DNA from: Streptomyces sp. JJ38 | Lineage (GTDB): Bacteria; Actinomycetota; Actinomycetes; Streptomycetales; Streptomycetaceae | Assembly (NCBI RefSeq): GCF_019303475.1 | Contig: NZ_JABLSI010000014.1 | Span: 28,144-92,143 of the forward strand | Reading direction: 5' to 3' | Length of the DNA stretch: 64,000 nt | In this document: positions 33,680 through 42,650 of the stretch, in pieces | Layout of the letters: each line of letters opens with the position of its first letter | Numbering within the stretch: position 1 is the stretch's first letter | Notes under the pieces: model-generated | What the model was told of the DNA's origin: nothing | Databases searched by the model: none | Seen by the model: the letters and a program-made list of their open reading frames with translations, nothing else | Position numbers and translations under genes: made by a program

Positions 33680-34489
33680 TCACGGGAGGGGCTCCTCCAG
33701 GGCGTCGAGGAGCCCCCGCCAGTGCCGCGCCCGTTCGGTGGGGTTCGTGCCGCGGCCGGTGCCGACCCACGCGCTCACCGGCCGGATGCCGTGCAGCGCG
33801 TTGACGAGCCAGACCTCGCGTCCGGCCAGGTCCTCGGGTCCGACGGGGACGGTGCGTACCGGCACCCCCCGCCCGGCCGCCAGCTCGGTGATCAACGCCT
33901 GCGTGACGCCGTCCAGTTGCCGTTTCCCCGCGTCGGCAGCGCACAGGGTCGCGCCGTCCCACCACAACAGGCTGGCGGTGGTGGACTCGCTGACGGCGCC
34001 GGACGGGAGGGCGAGCAGGACGTCGTCGGCCCCCTCCCGCTGCGCCGCCCGCCTCAGCTCGGCCAGCACCGGCAGGTCGGGCCCCTTCCTGGCCGGGGCC
34101 AGCCGGGGGTCGGGCCGTGGCGGCAGGAGCACCCGGATGTCGGGCCGGAGCGGCGGGGAGGGGCGGACGCGCAGCCCGAGCACCCCGTCGGCGTGCAGCT
34201 CCGCGCGGGGGAACCAGGAGCCGCGCCGGGGCAGGGCGGCCAGGGCGGCGTCCCAGAACCGCGCGACGCGCTCCTCCCTCAGGCCCTCCTCCCGGCAGGC
34301 GGTCATGAACCGGGCGCGGTGCCGGCACCGGCCCCGCATCCGGCCGTCCCGCACCAGCCAGGAGTCCGCCGCGAGGAGCTCGGGTCCGGGGCCCGCCGTC
34401 TTGGGCGTCCCCGGCTCCCGCGGGCCGGGGACCAAGCCCGCGGAGTCGTCCCAGATCCACCACCGCGGTTCCGCGTCGTGGCGCCGCAC
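33680..34489 (-). CDS. class IV aminotransferase-fold, ADC lyase-like protein
   Basis: A 269-residue fold-type IV PLP protein. KGPDLPVLAELRRAAQREGADDVLLALPSGAVSESTTASLLWW (about residues 142-184) carries the PLP lysine (KGPD) and the acidic residue (SEST). The C-terminal GVTQALITELAAGRGVPVRTVPVGPEDLAGREVWLVNALHGIRPV matches aminodeoxychorismate lyase (PabC). The expected step is ADC to p-aminobenzoate plus pyruvate, pairing with the PabA-PabB fusion of the same operon. The GTG start lies three bases after the monooxygenase stop. The N-terminus is more divergent than in housekeeping PabC. Confidence 0.78.
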   Translation of the reverse strand: MRRHDAEPRWWIWDDSAGLVPGPREPGTPKTAGPGPELLAADSWLVRDGRMRGRCRHRARFMTACREEGLREERVARFWDAALAALPRRGSWFPRAELHADGVLGLRVRPSPPLRPDIRVLLPPRPDPRLAPARKGPDLPVLAELRRAAQREGADDVLLALPSGAVSESTTASLLWWDGATLCAADAGKRQLDGVTQALITELAAGRGVPVRTVPVGPEDLAGREVWLVNALHGIRPVSAWVGTGRGTNPTERARHWRGLLDALEEPLP

Positions 34490-34492
34490 GGT

Positions 34493-35725
34493 TCAGTACC
34501 GCCCGCGCGGGTTGGTGCGGGCGCCGTTCCGTGGCCCGTAGGGGGCCCGCTCCAACCACTCCCCGCAGGAGGGCAGGACGGGTGCGAGGGCGGCCCCGGC
34601 CGCCTGCCTGAGCCGGGTGAGCCGCCGCTTCGGCCGGAGGTGGTCGAGGGCGGTGCGGGCGGCGTCGCTGTTGAAGAGGGCGGCCTCCCGGCGGAGCAGG
34701 GCGAACTCGTCGACCGCGCGCAGCCGCCGCCCCGGGGTGTTCAGGGCCTCGGCCACGGAGTCGGCGGCGGCCACCGAGTCGGCGATACCGCTGTTCATGC
34801 CGCGGGCCCCGAAGGGCGGGAAGAGGTGGGAGGCCTCGCCCACGAGCAGGACGCGGCGGTGGGCGTCGGCGAAGCGGTCGGCCACCAGGTGCAGGAAGTG
34901 GTAGCGGGAGACCCACAGGACGCGCTCGGCGTACTTGGCGGGGACGACGCGGGGCACCCAGCGCCGCACCGCCGCCTCGTCCGCCCAGTCCTCCGGGGTG
35001 TCGTCGTCCTTGCACTGGACGTCGAGCTGGAAGCCGCCGGCGAACGGCACCCGCATGACGCTGCGTCCGCCGAGCCCGGGGTGCTCGTAGGTGAAGACGC
35101 GCTCCAGCGGCATGGGGTCGTCGGCGTCCTCCTGGATGTCGACGACGACGTGGAAGGCCTCGGAACGGTCGCCCTCCATGGTGATCTCCTGGGAGCGCCG
35201 GACGCTGGAGCGCGCCCCGTCGGCCCCGATCACGTACCGGGCGCGCAGCGGTCCGCGCTCGGTGTCGACCTCCACGGCGTCCTCGAAGGCCCGCACGCCC
35301 CGCACCGGGGTCCCCCACCGGAAGCGGACACCGGCCCGGAGGCACGCGGCGAGCAGGTGCCGCTCCGTCTCCACCTGGCGCAGGCTGGTGAAGGGCGGGA
35401 CGAAGTCCGCGGAGGGGGTGCGCGGCGGGTAGGTCCGCGCGAACACCTCGCGGCCCCGGTAGACGGTCCGGCGGGTCGGCCACACGACGCCGTGGTCGAC
35501 CAGGGTGCGGTCCAGCCCTGGGCTGATCCGGCCCAGGAGCTGCAGCGACTCCCGGTGCACGAACAGCGCCCGGCTGCCGGGCCGCACCCGGTCCTCGGGC
35601 TCGGCCTCCAGCAGCACGACGGGCAGTCCGTGGCTGCGCAGGGCCAGCGCCGCCGTCAGCCCCACCGGTCCAGCGCCGACGACCAGCACCGGCAGCACGT
35701 CCTGGGGTGCCTCGGTTTCGGACAT
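34493..35725 (-). CDS. FAD-dependent aromatic monooxygenase (first paralogue)
   Basis: A 410-residue group A flavoprotein hydroxylase related to p-hydroxybenzoate and MhpA-type hydroxylases. The Rossmann GAGPVGLTAALALRSHG is at residues 18-34, the DG motif is VIGADGARSSVRRS near 165, and the GD-type motif is VLLVGEASHLFPPFGARGMNSGIADSV near 292. It is expected to hydroxylate an aromatic ring or amine with NAD(P)H and O2. It is clearly paralogous to the second monooxygenase of the cluster (shared ending APYGPR). It lies between the ligase and ADC-lyase genes in the operon. Confidence 0.85.
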   Translation of the reverse strand: MSETEAPQDVLPVLVVGAGPVGLTAALALRSHGLPVVLLEAEPEDRVRPGSRALFVHRESLQLLGRISPGLDRTLVDHGVVWPTRRTVYRGREVFARTYPPRTPSADFVPPFTSLRQVETERHLLAACLRAGVRFRWGTPVRGVRAFEDAVEVDTERGPLRARYVIGADGARSSVRRSQEITMEGDRSEAFHVVVDIQEDADDPMPLERVFTYEHPGLGGRSVMRVPFAGGFQLDVQCKDDDTPEDWADEAAVRRWVPRVVPAKYAERVLWVSRYHFLHLVADRFADAHRRVLLVGEASHLFPPFGARGMNSGIADSVAAADSVAEALNTPGRRLRAVDEFALLRREAALFNSDAARTALDHLRPKRRLTRLRQAAGAALAPVLPSCGEWLERAPYGPRNGARTNPRGRY

Positions 35726-35757
35726 GGGTTTCCTCGGTCTCCTTCAGCGCGTTCGGG

Positions 35758-37350
35758 TCAGTCGGAGTCGGCGTTGAGGGCGGGCACGCGGTTCTCGCGC
35801 AGCATCTGGGTGATCTCCACGCGGCGCACCTTCCAGGTGGAGGTGCGGGGCACCTCGCCGAAGGGCCAGTGGAGCGGCGGGGCGAGCGGGGGCAGCCCGG
35901 CGGTGGCCCGCGCCCAGCGCTCCGGGTCCAGCGGGGCGTCGCGGCGGGTGCAGACGATGGGGACGGGCTCGCCGTCGGCGCCGATCACGATGATGGCTTC
36001 GAGCAGCTCGGGCAGCCGGGACATCAGGATGTCCTCGACCTCCAGGTTGCTGTCGATGTCGTCGATCTGGTCGATCTCGCGGTCGATGAGGTGCAGCTTT
36101 CCGAAGCGGCCGAGGTAACCCATGTCGCCCAGCCGCCACCAGCCCTGGTTCTTGTTCCGCAGGTAGCGCTCGTGCTCGCCGAGGTAGGTCATGACCGTGC
36201 TGCGCCCGCGCAGTTCGAGGTGGCCGGGGCGCCCCTTGGGCACCGGGCGGCCCGCGTCGTCCACGACCCTCAGGCGGATGAAGCCGGGCAGCACGTAGCC
36301 GACGTCCCGGCCGTCCATCGCGGCCGCGCCCTTCTCCGTGTAGACGGCGCCGGAGATCGGCCCCGTCTCGCTCTGCCCGTAGAGCTGGACGAGCATCGGG
36401 CGGCGCCGGGTGGAGGCGGCCAGCAGCCGCTGGATGGTGCGCGGGTGGATGGCGTCGAAGGTGCTGCTGTAGTAGCGCACGCTGGAGAGCGGGGCGCCCT
36501 CGGCGTCGGCCAGTTCCTCCCACTGGATGAAGTTGTTGGGATGGGTCTCGACGAGTCCGGGCCGGTGGCGGACGAACGTGGGCCCGATCTTGTCCGGGTC
36601 GGGGTCGTGGAGGACGACGAGCGGGTTGCCGTAGCCGAGGAAGACGCCGAGCGAGTGGAAGAAGCGCGAGTGCACGAAGGACATGCACAGCGCGACGGTC
36701 TCCTTCCCGCGGACGGGCCAGGCGATGAGCTGCTGCGGCAGCAGCCGGTGGAACAGCCCCCGGGCGTTGTGCACCATGAGCTTGGAGACGCCGGTCGTCC
36801 CGGAGGTGTGGGTGATCAGCGTCGGGTGGGTGGGGTGCAGCTTCACCGCCGGGCGGCGCGGGACGTCGTCGAGGTCGGCGATCATCCGCAGCCCGTCGAA
36901 CCCGGTGGTGCCCGCGAGCACGGTCTCGTGCGTCAGCTCCCGCACCGGGACACCGTCGAGCGGGCCGGCCAGCTTCGCGGCGTCGGTGATCAGCCACGGC
37001 CGGTCCAGCCGCTGGAGCAGCTTGCCGACGATCTCGCCGGGGAGCGCGGCCGAGACCATCACCGGGACGGCGCCGATCCGGGAGACGGCACTGGCCAGCA
37101 GGGATATGTCGAAGTTGTCGTTCTTGTGGACCGCCACGTGCTCGCTCGGCCGGATGCCCAGATGCCACAGCCGCGAGGCGAGGTCGGCCACGACGTCGGC
37201 GACGGAGGCGTAGGTGAAGCGGGTGCCAAGACCGGGCAGGGTCGCCAGCGGCTCATCCAGAGTCACGGGCGTGGCGGGGAACTTCCGTGCCGCCTTCTCC
37301 CACATGAGGCCGACGTAGAAGGCGCTTTCCGGCAGGCGATCAAGGAACAT
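35758..37350 (-). CDS. AMP-binding (acyl-CoA ligase-like) enzyme
   Basis: A 530-residue adenylate-forming enzyme. The P-loop is LITHTSGTTGVSKLMVHN near residue 190, A5 is VQLYGQSETGPISGAVY, and A7/A8 is WWRLGDMGYLGRFGKLHLIDREIDQI. The C-terminal catalytic lysine region is STWKVRRVE, not the usual TGK. The start FLDRLPESAFYVG and the C-terminus are unlike benzoate-CoA ligases, so it probably activates a different acid, or makes an amide or ester bond with an adenylate directly. No carrier protein is encoded nearby. Part of the PABA operon. Confidence 0.8.
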   Translation of the reverse strand: MFLDRLPESAFYVGLMWEKAARKFPATPVTLDEPLATLPGLGTRFTYASVADVVADLASRLWHLGIRPSEHVAVHKNDNFDISLLASAVSRIGAVPVMVSAALPGEIVGKLLQRLDRPWLITDAAKLAGPLDGVPVRELTHETVLAGTTGFDGLRMIADLDDVPRRPAVKLHPTHPTLITHTSGTTGVSKLMVHNARGLFHRLLPQQLIAWPVRGKETVALCMSFVHSRFFHSLGVFLGYGNPLVVLHDPDPDKIGPTFVRHRPGLVETHPNNFIQWEELADAEGAPLSSVRYYSSTFDAIHPRTIQRLLAASTRRRPMLVQLYGQSETGPISGAVYTEKGAAAMDGRDVGYVLPGFIRLRVVDDAGRPVPKGRPGHLELRGRSTVMTYLGEHERYLRNKNQGWWRLGDMGYLGRFGKLHLIDREIDQIDDIDSNLEVEDILMSRLPELLEAIIVIGADGEPVPIVCTRRDAPLDPERWARATAGLPPLAPPLHWPFGEVPRTSTWKVRRVEITQMLRENRVPALNADSD

Positions 37351-37435
37351 CTCAGGCTGCTTTCTCTTCTGACGGACGAACAGGGGCGGGCGGAGACTCC
37401 TGGGGGACGGCCGGGTCAGGGCGCGCTGCGGGTCG

Positions 37436-38926
37436 TCACCAGGCGCCGCGGCGCAGCAGGTAGCGCTGGATCTTCCCGGTCGCGGTGCGGGGAAGGGCGT
37501 CGACGACCTCCACGCTCCGGGGCACCTTGAACGGCGCCAGGCCGGCGCGGGCGGTGGCGAGCAGTTCCGCGCTCACCGCGTCGGCCCCGGCGGACGCCGG
37601 CCGCAGGACGACGAAGGCGCGCAGCTTGGTGGCGCCCCGGTCGTCGGGGACGCCGGCCACCGCCACGTCCAGGACGGCGGGGTGCCGGGCCAGGAGGCGT
37701 TCGATCTCCACCGGCGAGACGGTGATGCCGCCGACCATCTCCAGGTCGTCGGTGCGGCCGTGGTGGACGAGGGTGCCGTCGGGGTTGCGTACCGCCCGGT
37801 CCCGGGTGTTGAGCCAGCCGTCGACGATCGTCCGCGCGGTGGCGTCAGGCCGCCGGTGGTAGCCGGGGGTGACGGTCGGTCCACGCACCCACAGCTCACC
37901 GGGCTCGCCGTCGGGGAGCGGGGTGCCGTGCTTGTCGCGGATCTCGGCCTCGAAGCCGGGGACGGGCCTGCCGATCGTGCCGGGGACGTGGTGCGCGGGC
38001 CCGCCCGTGGCGATCGCGTGGCCGGCCTCGGTGGAGCCGAGCTGGTCGTAGACGGGGGCGCCGAGGAAGGCGGTCACCCGCTCGCCCAGTTCGGGGGTGA
38101 GCCGCTCCCCCGCCGAGACGGCGGCGCGGACGCTGTGGAACGCGTCGGGCGCCGTCTCGGCGAGGAGGTTGGCGTACGCGGAGGGCACCGCGAAGAGGTA
38201 GGTGACCCGGTGCCGGGCGACCAGTTCGGCGATCCGCGCGGGCTTGGGCGGGCCCGGCTCCAGGACGGCCGCGCCGCCCGAGCACAGCGGGAAGGCGAGG
38301 GCGTTGCCGAGCCCGTAGGCGAAGAAGAGCTTGGACACCGACAGCAGGACGTCGTCGGGCCCGATCTCCAGCACCTGGGCGCCGGCGCCGCTGTGGTACC
38401 GCTCCAGGTCCCGGTGCCGGTGCACGACGCCCTTGGGCGCGCCGGTCGTCCCGGAGGTGTACTGGAGATAGAGGGGATGGTCGCCGGACACCGGCGCCGC
38501 CGGAGCGGGGGAACGGTCCGTCGCGTCCCCGAGCAGCTCCTCGGGCGTCGGGCACGGCAGGCCGGGGAAGTGGCCGGCGGTCTCCTCGCCGGTAACGGCG
38601 AGGACGGGCCCGCTGTCCGCCACCAGCCGGGCGTGGTCGGCCGCCGTGAGCGCCGGGTTGGTGACGACGGCGACGGCCCCGAGCCGGGCGGTGGCCAGGA
38701 ACGTGGCCACCCAGGCGATCCCGTCGGGGAGGGCGAGGCAGACGCGGTCGCCCTCGGTGACACCCCGGTCCGCGAGGACGGAGGCCACCCGGGCCGCCAG
38801 GGCGTGGATCTCCCCGTGGGTGACGGTCGTGTCGTTCTCGTGGAAGGCGGGGCGGGTGGTCCATCCGCGGTGGGCGCAGGTGTCGGCCAGCGCAGCGGCG
38901 GCGTTCCCCGCCGTCTTCGCGTCCAT
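37436..38926 (-). CDS. benzoate-CoA ligase-like enzyme
   Basis: A 496-residue acyl-CoA ligase. The core motif is QYTSGTTGAPKGVVHRHRDL, then SVSKLFFAYGLGNALAFPLCSGG, a segment characteristic of benzoate/hydroxybenzoate-CoA ligases. VYDQLGSTEAGHAI is A5, MVGGITVSPVEIE is A8, and the catalytic lysine is in RTATGKIQRYLL. CAGGAG precedes the ATG. It likely activates p-aminobenzoate or 4-hydroxybenzoate to the CoA thioester, which the LuxC-like reductase or an acyltransferase could then use. Confidence 0.87.
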   Translation of the reverse strand: MDAKTAGNAAAALADTCAHRGWTTRPAFHENDTTVTHGEIHALAARVASVLADRGVTEGDRVCLALPDGIAWVATFLATARLGAVAVVTNPALTAADHARLVADSGPVLAVTGEETAGHFPGLPCPTPEELLGDATDRSPAPAAPVSGDHPLYLQYTSGTTGAPKGVVHRHRDLERYHSGAGAQVLEIGPDDVLLSVSKLFFAYGLGNALAFPLCSGGAAVLEPGPPKPARIAELVARHRVTYLFAVPSAYANLLAETAPDAFHSVRAAVSAGERLTPELGERVTAFLGAPVYDQLGSTEAGHAIATGGPAHHVPGTIGRPVPGFEAEIRDKHGTPLPDGEPGELWVRGPTVTPGYHRRPDATARTIVDGWLNTRDRAVRNPDGTLVHHGRTDDLEMVGGITVSPVEIERLLARHPAVLDVAVAGVPDDRGATKLRAFVVLRPASAGADAVSAELLATARAGLAPFKVPRSVEVVDALPRTATGKIQRYLLRRGAW

Positions 38927-38976
38927 GCTCGGGCTCCTGTCTCGTGTCGGCTCGCGGCTCGGGGTGGGGGCACTCG

Positions 38977-41151
38977 TCAGCCCGGCATCGGCACCTGGGT
39001 CTCGGCGTCGGACGGTTGCCGGGCGGCGTGGGCGCGCAGCGGGGCCGCGGCCTTGAGCAGCACCTCGTCGAACTCGGCGTCGGCGTCGGAGTCGAGGACG
39101 ATGGCCCCGCCCGCGCCGACCCGCCAGCGTCCGCCGCTGCGCACCGCGGTGCGGATGACGATGTTCAGGTCGGCCGTGCCGTTGGTCGACAGGAAGCCGA
39201 TGGTGCCCGAGTAGACGCCGCGGGCCTCGTCCTCCAGGGAGTCGATGATCTCCATCGTCCGCAGCTTGGGGGCGCCGGTCATCGAACCGCCCGGGAAGCA
39301 GGCCCGGACGACGTCGATCACGTCGTGCTCCGGGCGCATCCGCCCGCGCACGGTGGAGACGAGCTGATGGACCGTCGTGTAGGTCTCGGCGGCCATCAGG
39401 CGCGGCACGTGGACGCTGCCGATCTCGCACACGCGCCCGAGGTCGTTGCGCAGCAGGTCCACGATCATCAGGTTCTCGGCCCGGGTCTTGGGGTCGGCGG
39501 CGAGCGAGTCGCGCAGCCGGGCGTCCTCCTCGGGGTCGGTGCCGCGGTGGACGGTGCCCTTGATCGGCTTCGTCTCCACCGTCCCCGACCGGTCGATGGT
39601 CAGGAACCGCTCGGGCGAGGAGCTGGCCACCTCGACGTCGCCCAGCCGCAGGTAGGCCGCGTAGGGGGCGGGGTTGAGACGCCGCAGCGCCCGGTAGTAG
39701 GGGTAGCCGTCGCCCTCGGTCGCGGGCAGCCAGGCCGAGGTGGTCAGGCACACCTCGTAGCTCTCCCCCGCGTGCAGGGCGCGCTGGATCTCCTCGATCC
39801 GGGCGCGGTACTGCTCGCGGTCGTGCAGCAGCCAGGACTCGGCGTCGGCGCCGGCGGCCACCGGCACGGGCGGGGCCGGGGGCAGGGAGAGCAGGGAGGC
39901 GACGGCGGTGTCGATCCAGCGGGCGGCCGCCACCTCGGTGTCGGGGTCGGACAGCGCGACGACGTAGGTGCACTCCGCGAAGTGGTCGACGACGACGAAG
40001 CGGTCCACGAAGAGCCACGTCGCGTCGGGGACCGGGGACGTGTGCCGGTTGACCGATCCGAGGTCGCCCTTGAGCTCGTAGCCGAAGTAGCCGACGTAGC
40101 CGCCGGAGAAGTCGAACGGGACGTCCGTGAGGTCGGTGCGGCGCCTGCGCAGCTGCCGCTGGAGGTAGTCGAAGACGTCGCCGGGGACCCGGCGGGCGGG
40201 GTGCCCGGTCCGCTCGACGACGACGCCGTCCTCACCCGTGCGGTAGCGGACCAGCTCGGCCAGGGGTCCGGAGGCGTCACCCAGGAAGGAGAACCGGGCG
40301 CGGCCCGGCTCCACATGGGCGCTGTCCAGCCAGAACGCCGGGGCCGGGGAGTCGCTGTACAGGTGGGTGAAGGCGGCCTCGGCGTCCACGGCCGTCTCGA
40401 TGGTGCGCAGGTGCACGCGCAGCCCGGCGGACGGTTCCTCGGGGTGGACGGGACCGGTGTCCGCCCGGGGCGGCGGGGCGTCGGAGGTACCGGTGGACGG
40501 CCCGGCCGGGGCGGCGTGGGCGGCCCGCTCGGAGGCGTCGGCCGACGGGGCTGCCGCGCGGGGGCGGAGCCCGTGCCGGACGGTGAGGTCGCGGAAGTTG
40601 GCCAGGAGCTGCCGGCCGTACTCGGTGCACACCGACTCGGGGTGGAACTGCACGCCCCACAGCGGGCGGTGACGGTGCCGGAGGCCCATGATGACGCCGT
40701 CCTCCGACCAGGCCGTGGCCTCCAGGGCCTCGGGCACCGGCTCGGCCACGCTGAGGGAGTGGTAGCGCACGGCGGTGAAGCCCTGCGGCAGCCCCGCGAA
40801 CAGGTCCTCGCCGTGGTGCTCGACGGTGCTGAGGAAGCCGTGCCGCGGTGCGGGCGCGGGCCCGACCTCGGCGCCCTCGCTCAGCCCGATGCCCTGGTGG
40901 CCCAGGCAGACGCCGAGCACGGGGAGGTCGGCGCGCCTGAGCACGTCGGTGACGATGCCGAAGTCGCGTTCCCGGCCGGGGTGTCCGGGGCCGGGCGAGA
41001 TGACCACGTTGTCGTACCCGGACAGGTCCAGGGCCGCGGCGGTCGGGGCGTCGTTCGTGATGACCTCGGGCTCGACACCGTTGACCTCGGCGATCAGCTG
41101 GAAGAGGTTGTAGGTGTACGAGTCGTAGTTGTCGATCAGCAGAGTGCGCAT
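38977..41151 (-). CDS. pabAB: aminodeoxychorismate synthase, PabA-PabB fusion
   Basis: A 724-residue fusion. Residues 1-190 are a class I glutamine amidotransferase (LLIDNYDSYTYNL; nucleophile Cys in GVCLGHQGIGL; His-Glu in VQFHPES). A Pro/Ala linker leads to the chorismate-binding domain. That domain has TKPIKGTVHRG, where the lysine replaces the Ala of anthranilate synthase (PIAGT) and marks ADC synthase, followed by DLLRNDLGRVCEIG, CFPGGSMTGAPKLRTMEIID and GAGGAIVLDSDADAEFDE. It makes 4-amino-4-deoxychorismate. Fused pabAB genes occur in antibiotic clusters that use PABA (for example candicidin, chloramphenicol), which supports a secondary-metabolism role. Confidence 0.95.
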   Translation of the reverse strand: MRTLLIDNYDSYTYNLFQLIAEVNGVEPEVITNDAPTAAALDLSGYDNVVISPGPGHPGRERDFGIVTDVLRRADLPVLGVCLGHQGIGLSEGAEVGPAPAPRHGFLSTVEHHGEDLFAGLPQGFTAVRYHSLSVAEPVPEALEATAWSEDGVIMGLRHRHRPLWGVQFHPESVCTEYGRQLLANFRDLTVRHGLRPRAAAPSADASERAAHAAPAGPSTGTSDAPPPRADTGPVHPEEPSAGLRVHLRTIETAVDAEAAFTHLYSDSPAPAFWLDSAHVEPGRARFSFLGDASGPLAELVRYRTGEDGVVVERTGHPARRVPGDVFDYLQRQLRRRRTDLTDVPFDFSGGYVGYFGYELKGDLGSVNRHTSPVPDATWLFVDRFVVVDHFAECTYVVALSDPDTEVAAARWIDTAVASLLSLPPAPPVPVAAGADAESWLLHDREQYRARIEEIQRALHAGESYEVCLTTSAWLPATEGDGYPYYRALRRLNPAPYAAYLRLGDVEVASSSPERFLTIDRSGTVETKPIKGTVHRGTDPEEDARLRDSLAADPKTRAENLMIVDLLRNDLGRVCEIGSVHVPRLMAAETYTTVHQLVSTVRGRMRPEHDVIDVVRACFPGGSMTGAPKLRTMEIIDSLEDEARGVYSGTIGFLSTNGTADLNIVIRTAVRSGGRWRVGAGGAIVLDSDADAEFDEVLLKAAAPLRAHAARQPSDAETQVPMPG

Positions 41152-41204
41152 GGTCGTCGCTTTCTGCCGAAGTCGCGTGCCTCCGGCTTCGGAAGGAGAG
41201 GGGC

Positions 41205-42599
41205 TCACAGACCGCTCAGCAGATCGGCCACGGCGTCGGTGACGAGGTAGGCCTGGGCGTTGCTGAGCCGCGGGTCGCACAGGGTTCGGTAGGCGCGGGT
41301 CAGCCCCTCCTCGGAGGAGCAGCCGCCGGCCCCGAGGCACTCGGTCACCTCCTCGCCGGCGATCTCGAGGTGGACGCCGCCGGGCCACACGCCCGCCCGT
41401 CCCAGTACCTCGAAGAAACCGGTGAGTTCGGCGAGGACGTCGCTGATCATGCGCGTCTTGAGGCCGTTGCCGAGGGTGATGGTGTTGCCGTGCATGGGAT
41501 CGCACATCCACACCACGTCGTGCCCGGCCCGGCGGACCGCCCGGACGAGCTCGGGCAGCCGCTCGCGGACGTGCCCGACGCCGAGGCGGCTGATGAGGGT
41601 GAGCCGGCCCGGGGTGCGGTGGGGGTCGATCCGGCCGCAGATCTCGACGAGGTCGTCCTCCCGCATGCCGGGGCCGACCTTGCACGCGACGGGGTTGGCG
41701 ATCCCGGCGAGGAACGCCACGTGGGCGCCGCCCACCTGGCGCGTCCGGTCGCCGATCCACGGGAAGTGGGTGGAGAGCAGGTACGGCTGCCCGGTGTGCG
41801 AGTCCCGCCGGACGAGCGCCTGTTCGTAGTCGAGGAGGAGGGCTTCGTGGCTGGTCCACAGCCCGGTCCTGGTCCAGCCCTGCCGGCCGCGGACCGTCTG
41901 GCCGTAGCCGCGCAGCACGGAGCGCAGGCTCCCGTCCCAGGGGCGCACCGGGAAGTCCGTGGTGGTCTCGGTTCCGCTCAGCTCGCGCAGCGCCCGCTCG
42001 CCGGCCGTCTCGTGGGCCAGCAGCTGGAGTTCGTTCATCACCGCGCGGGCGGTGGCGTAGGCGCGGTGCATGCGCCACGGGTCGGGGGTCCGGGACGCCT
42101 CGTCGGGGGTGTGGCCGTTCACCATGTCCCCGCGGTACACGGGCAGCGACCTGCCCTCGACCCATTCGGCGTGCTTGGAGCGGGGCTTGGCGTGCTGGCC
42201 GGCGAGGCGCCCGACGGTGACCGTCGGCAGGTCGAGGCGGTCGCTGACGAGCTCGGCCATGGTGCCGATGGCCTCGTGCTTGGCGCGGGCCGCCGGGAGG
42301 GCGGCGGGGCCGACGGGTTCGGCACAGTCACCGGCCTGGAGGAGGAACGCTTCTCCGGCCCGGACCTGGGCGAGGGCGGAGCCGAGCCGCCGGACGTCGG
42401 CCGGTGCCGTCAGCGCGGGCCACAGGGCGAGCCGGTCCTGCACCCGGGCGGCCGAGGAACTGTCGGGCCACTCGGGCTGCTGCTCGGCGGGCAGGTGCCG
42501 CCAGTGCGGGCTGGGGAACGGGTGGGCCGCCGCAGCCGCGGAGGGGGTCGGGGAGGAGGCCGTGGAGGGGGCCTGGGAGGGGGATTCAGTCGTCGTCAC
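41205..42599 (-). CDS. class II DAHP synthase
   Basis: A 464-residue plant-type (class II) 3-deoxy-D-arabino-heptulosonate 7-phosphate synthase, the first step of the shikimate pathway. Markers are LLQAGDCAEPVG (the metal-binding Cys), VTVGRLAGQHAKPRSKHAEWV, PVYRGDMVNGHTPDEASRTPDP, ACKVGPGM, RLTLISRLGVGHVRERLP, VVWMCDPMHGNT and GGVHLEIAGEEVTECLGAGG. A second, cluster-borne copy raises chorismate supply and may escape feedback control. It lies in the same operon as pabAB with a 53-base gap. Confidence 0.93.
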   Translation of the reverse strand: MTTTESPSQAPSTASSPTPSAAAAAHPFPSPHWRHLPAEQQPEWPDSSSAARVQDRLALWPALTAPADVRRLGSALAQVRAGEAFLLQAGDCAEPVGPAALPAARAKHEAIGTMAELVSDRLDLPTVTVGRLAGQHAKPRSKHAEWVEGRSLPVYRGDMVNGHTPDEASRTPDPWRMHRAYATARAVMNELQLLAHETAGERALRELSGTETTTDFPVRPWDGSLRSVLRGYGQTVRGRQGWTRTGLWTSHEALLLDYEQALVRRDSHTGQPYLLSTHFPWIGDRTRQVGGAHVAFLAGIANPVACKVGPGMREDDLVEICGRIDPHRTPGRLTLISRLGVGHVRERLPELVRAVRRAGHDVVWMCDPMHGNTITLGNGLKTRMISDVLAELTGFFEVLGRAGVWPGGVHLEIAGEEVTECLGAGGCSSEEGLTRAYRTLCDPRLSNAQAYLVTDAVADLLSGL

Positions 42600-42650
42600 C
42601 GCTCATCACTTCCGTAGACGTGGCAGGGGACTACACGTACTGGTGGCGGT

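Noticed and set aside
30336..34541. A 1401-codon plus-strand frame across the aminotransferase and BBE genes.
   Set aside because: It runs antisense to several well-supported genes and has no domain or plausible composition.
38977..41151. PhzE/TrpE-type reading of the fused PabAB (phenazine or anthranilate pathway).
   Set aside because: The domain order is amidotransferase first and the active-site signature is PIKGT, which indicates aminodeoxychorismate synthase; no phzA/B/D/F-like genes are present.
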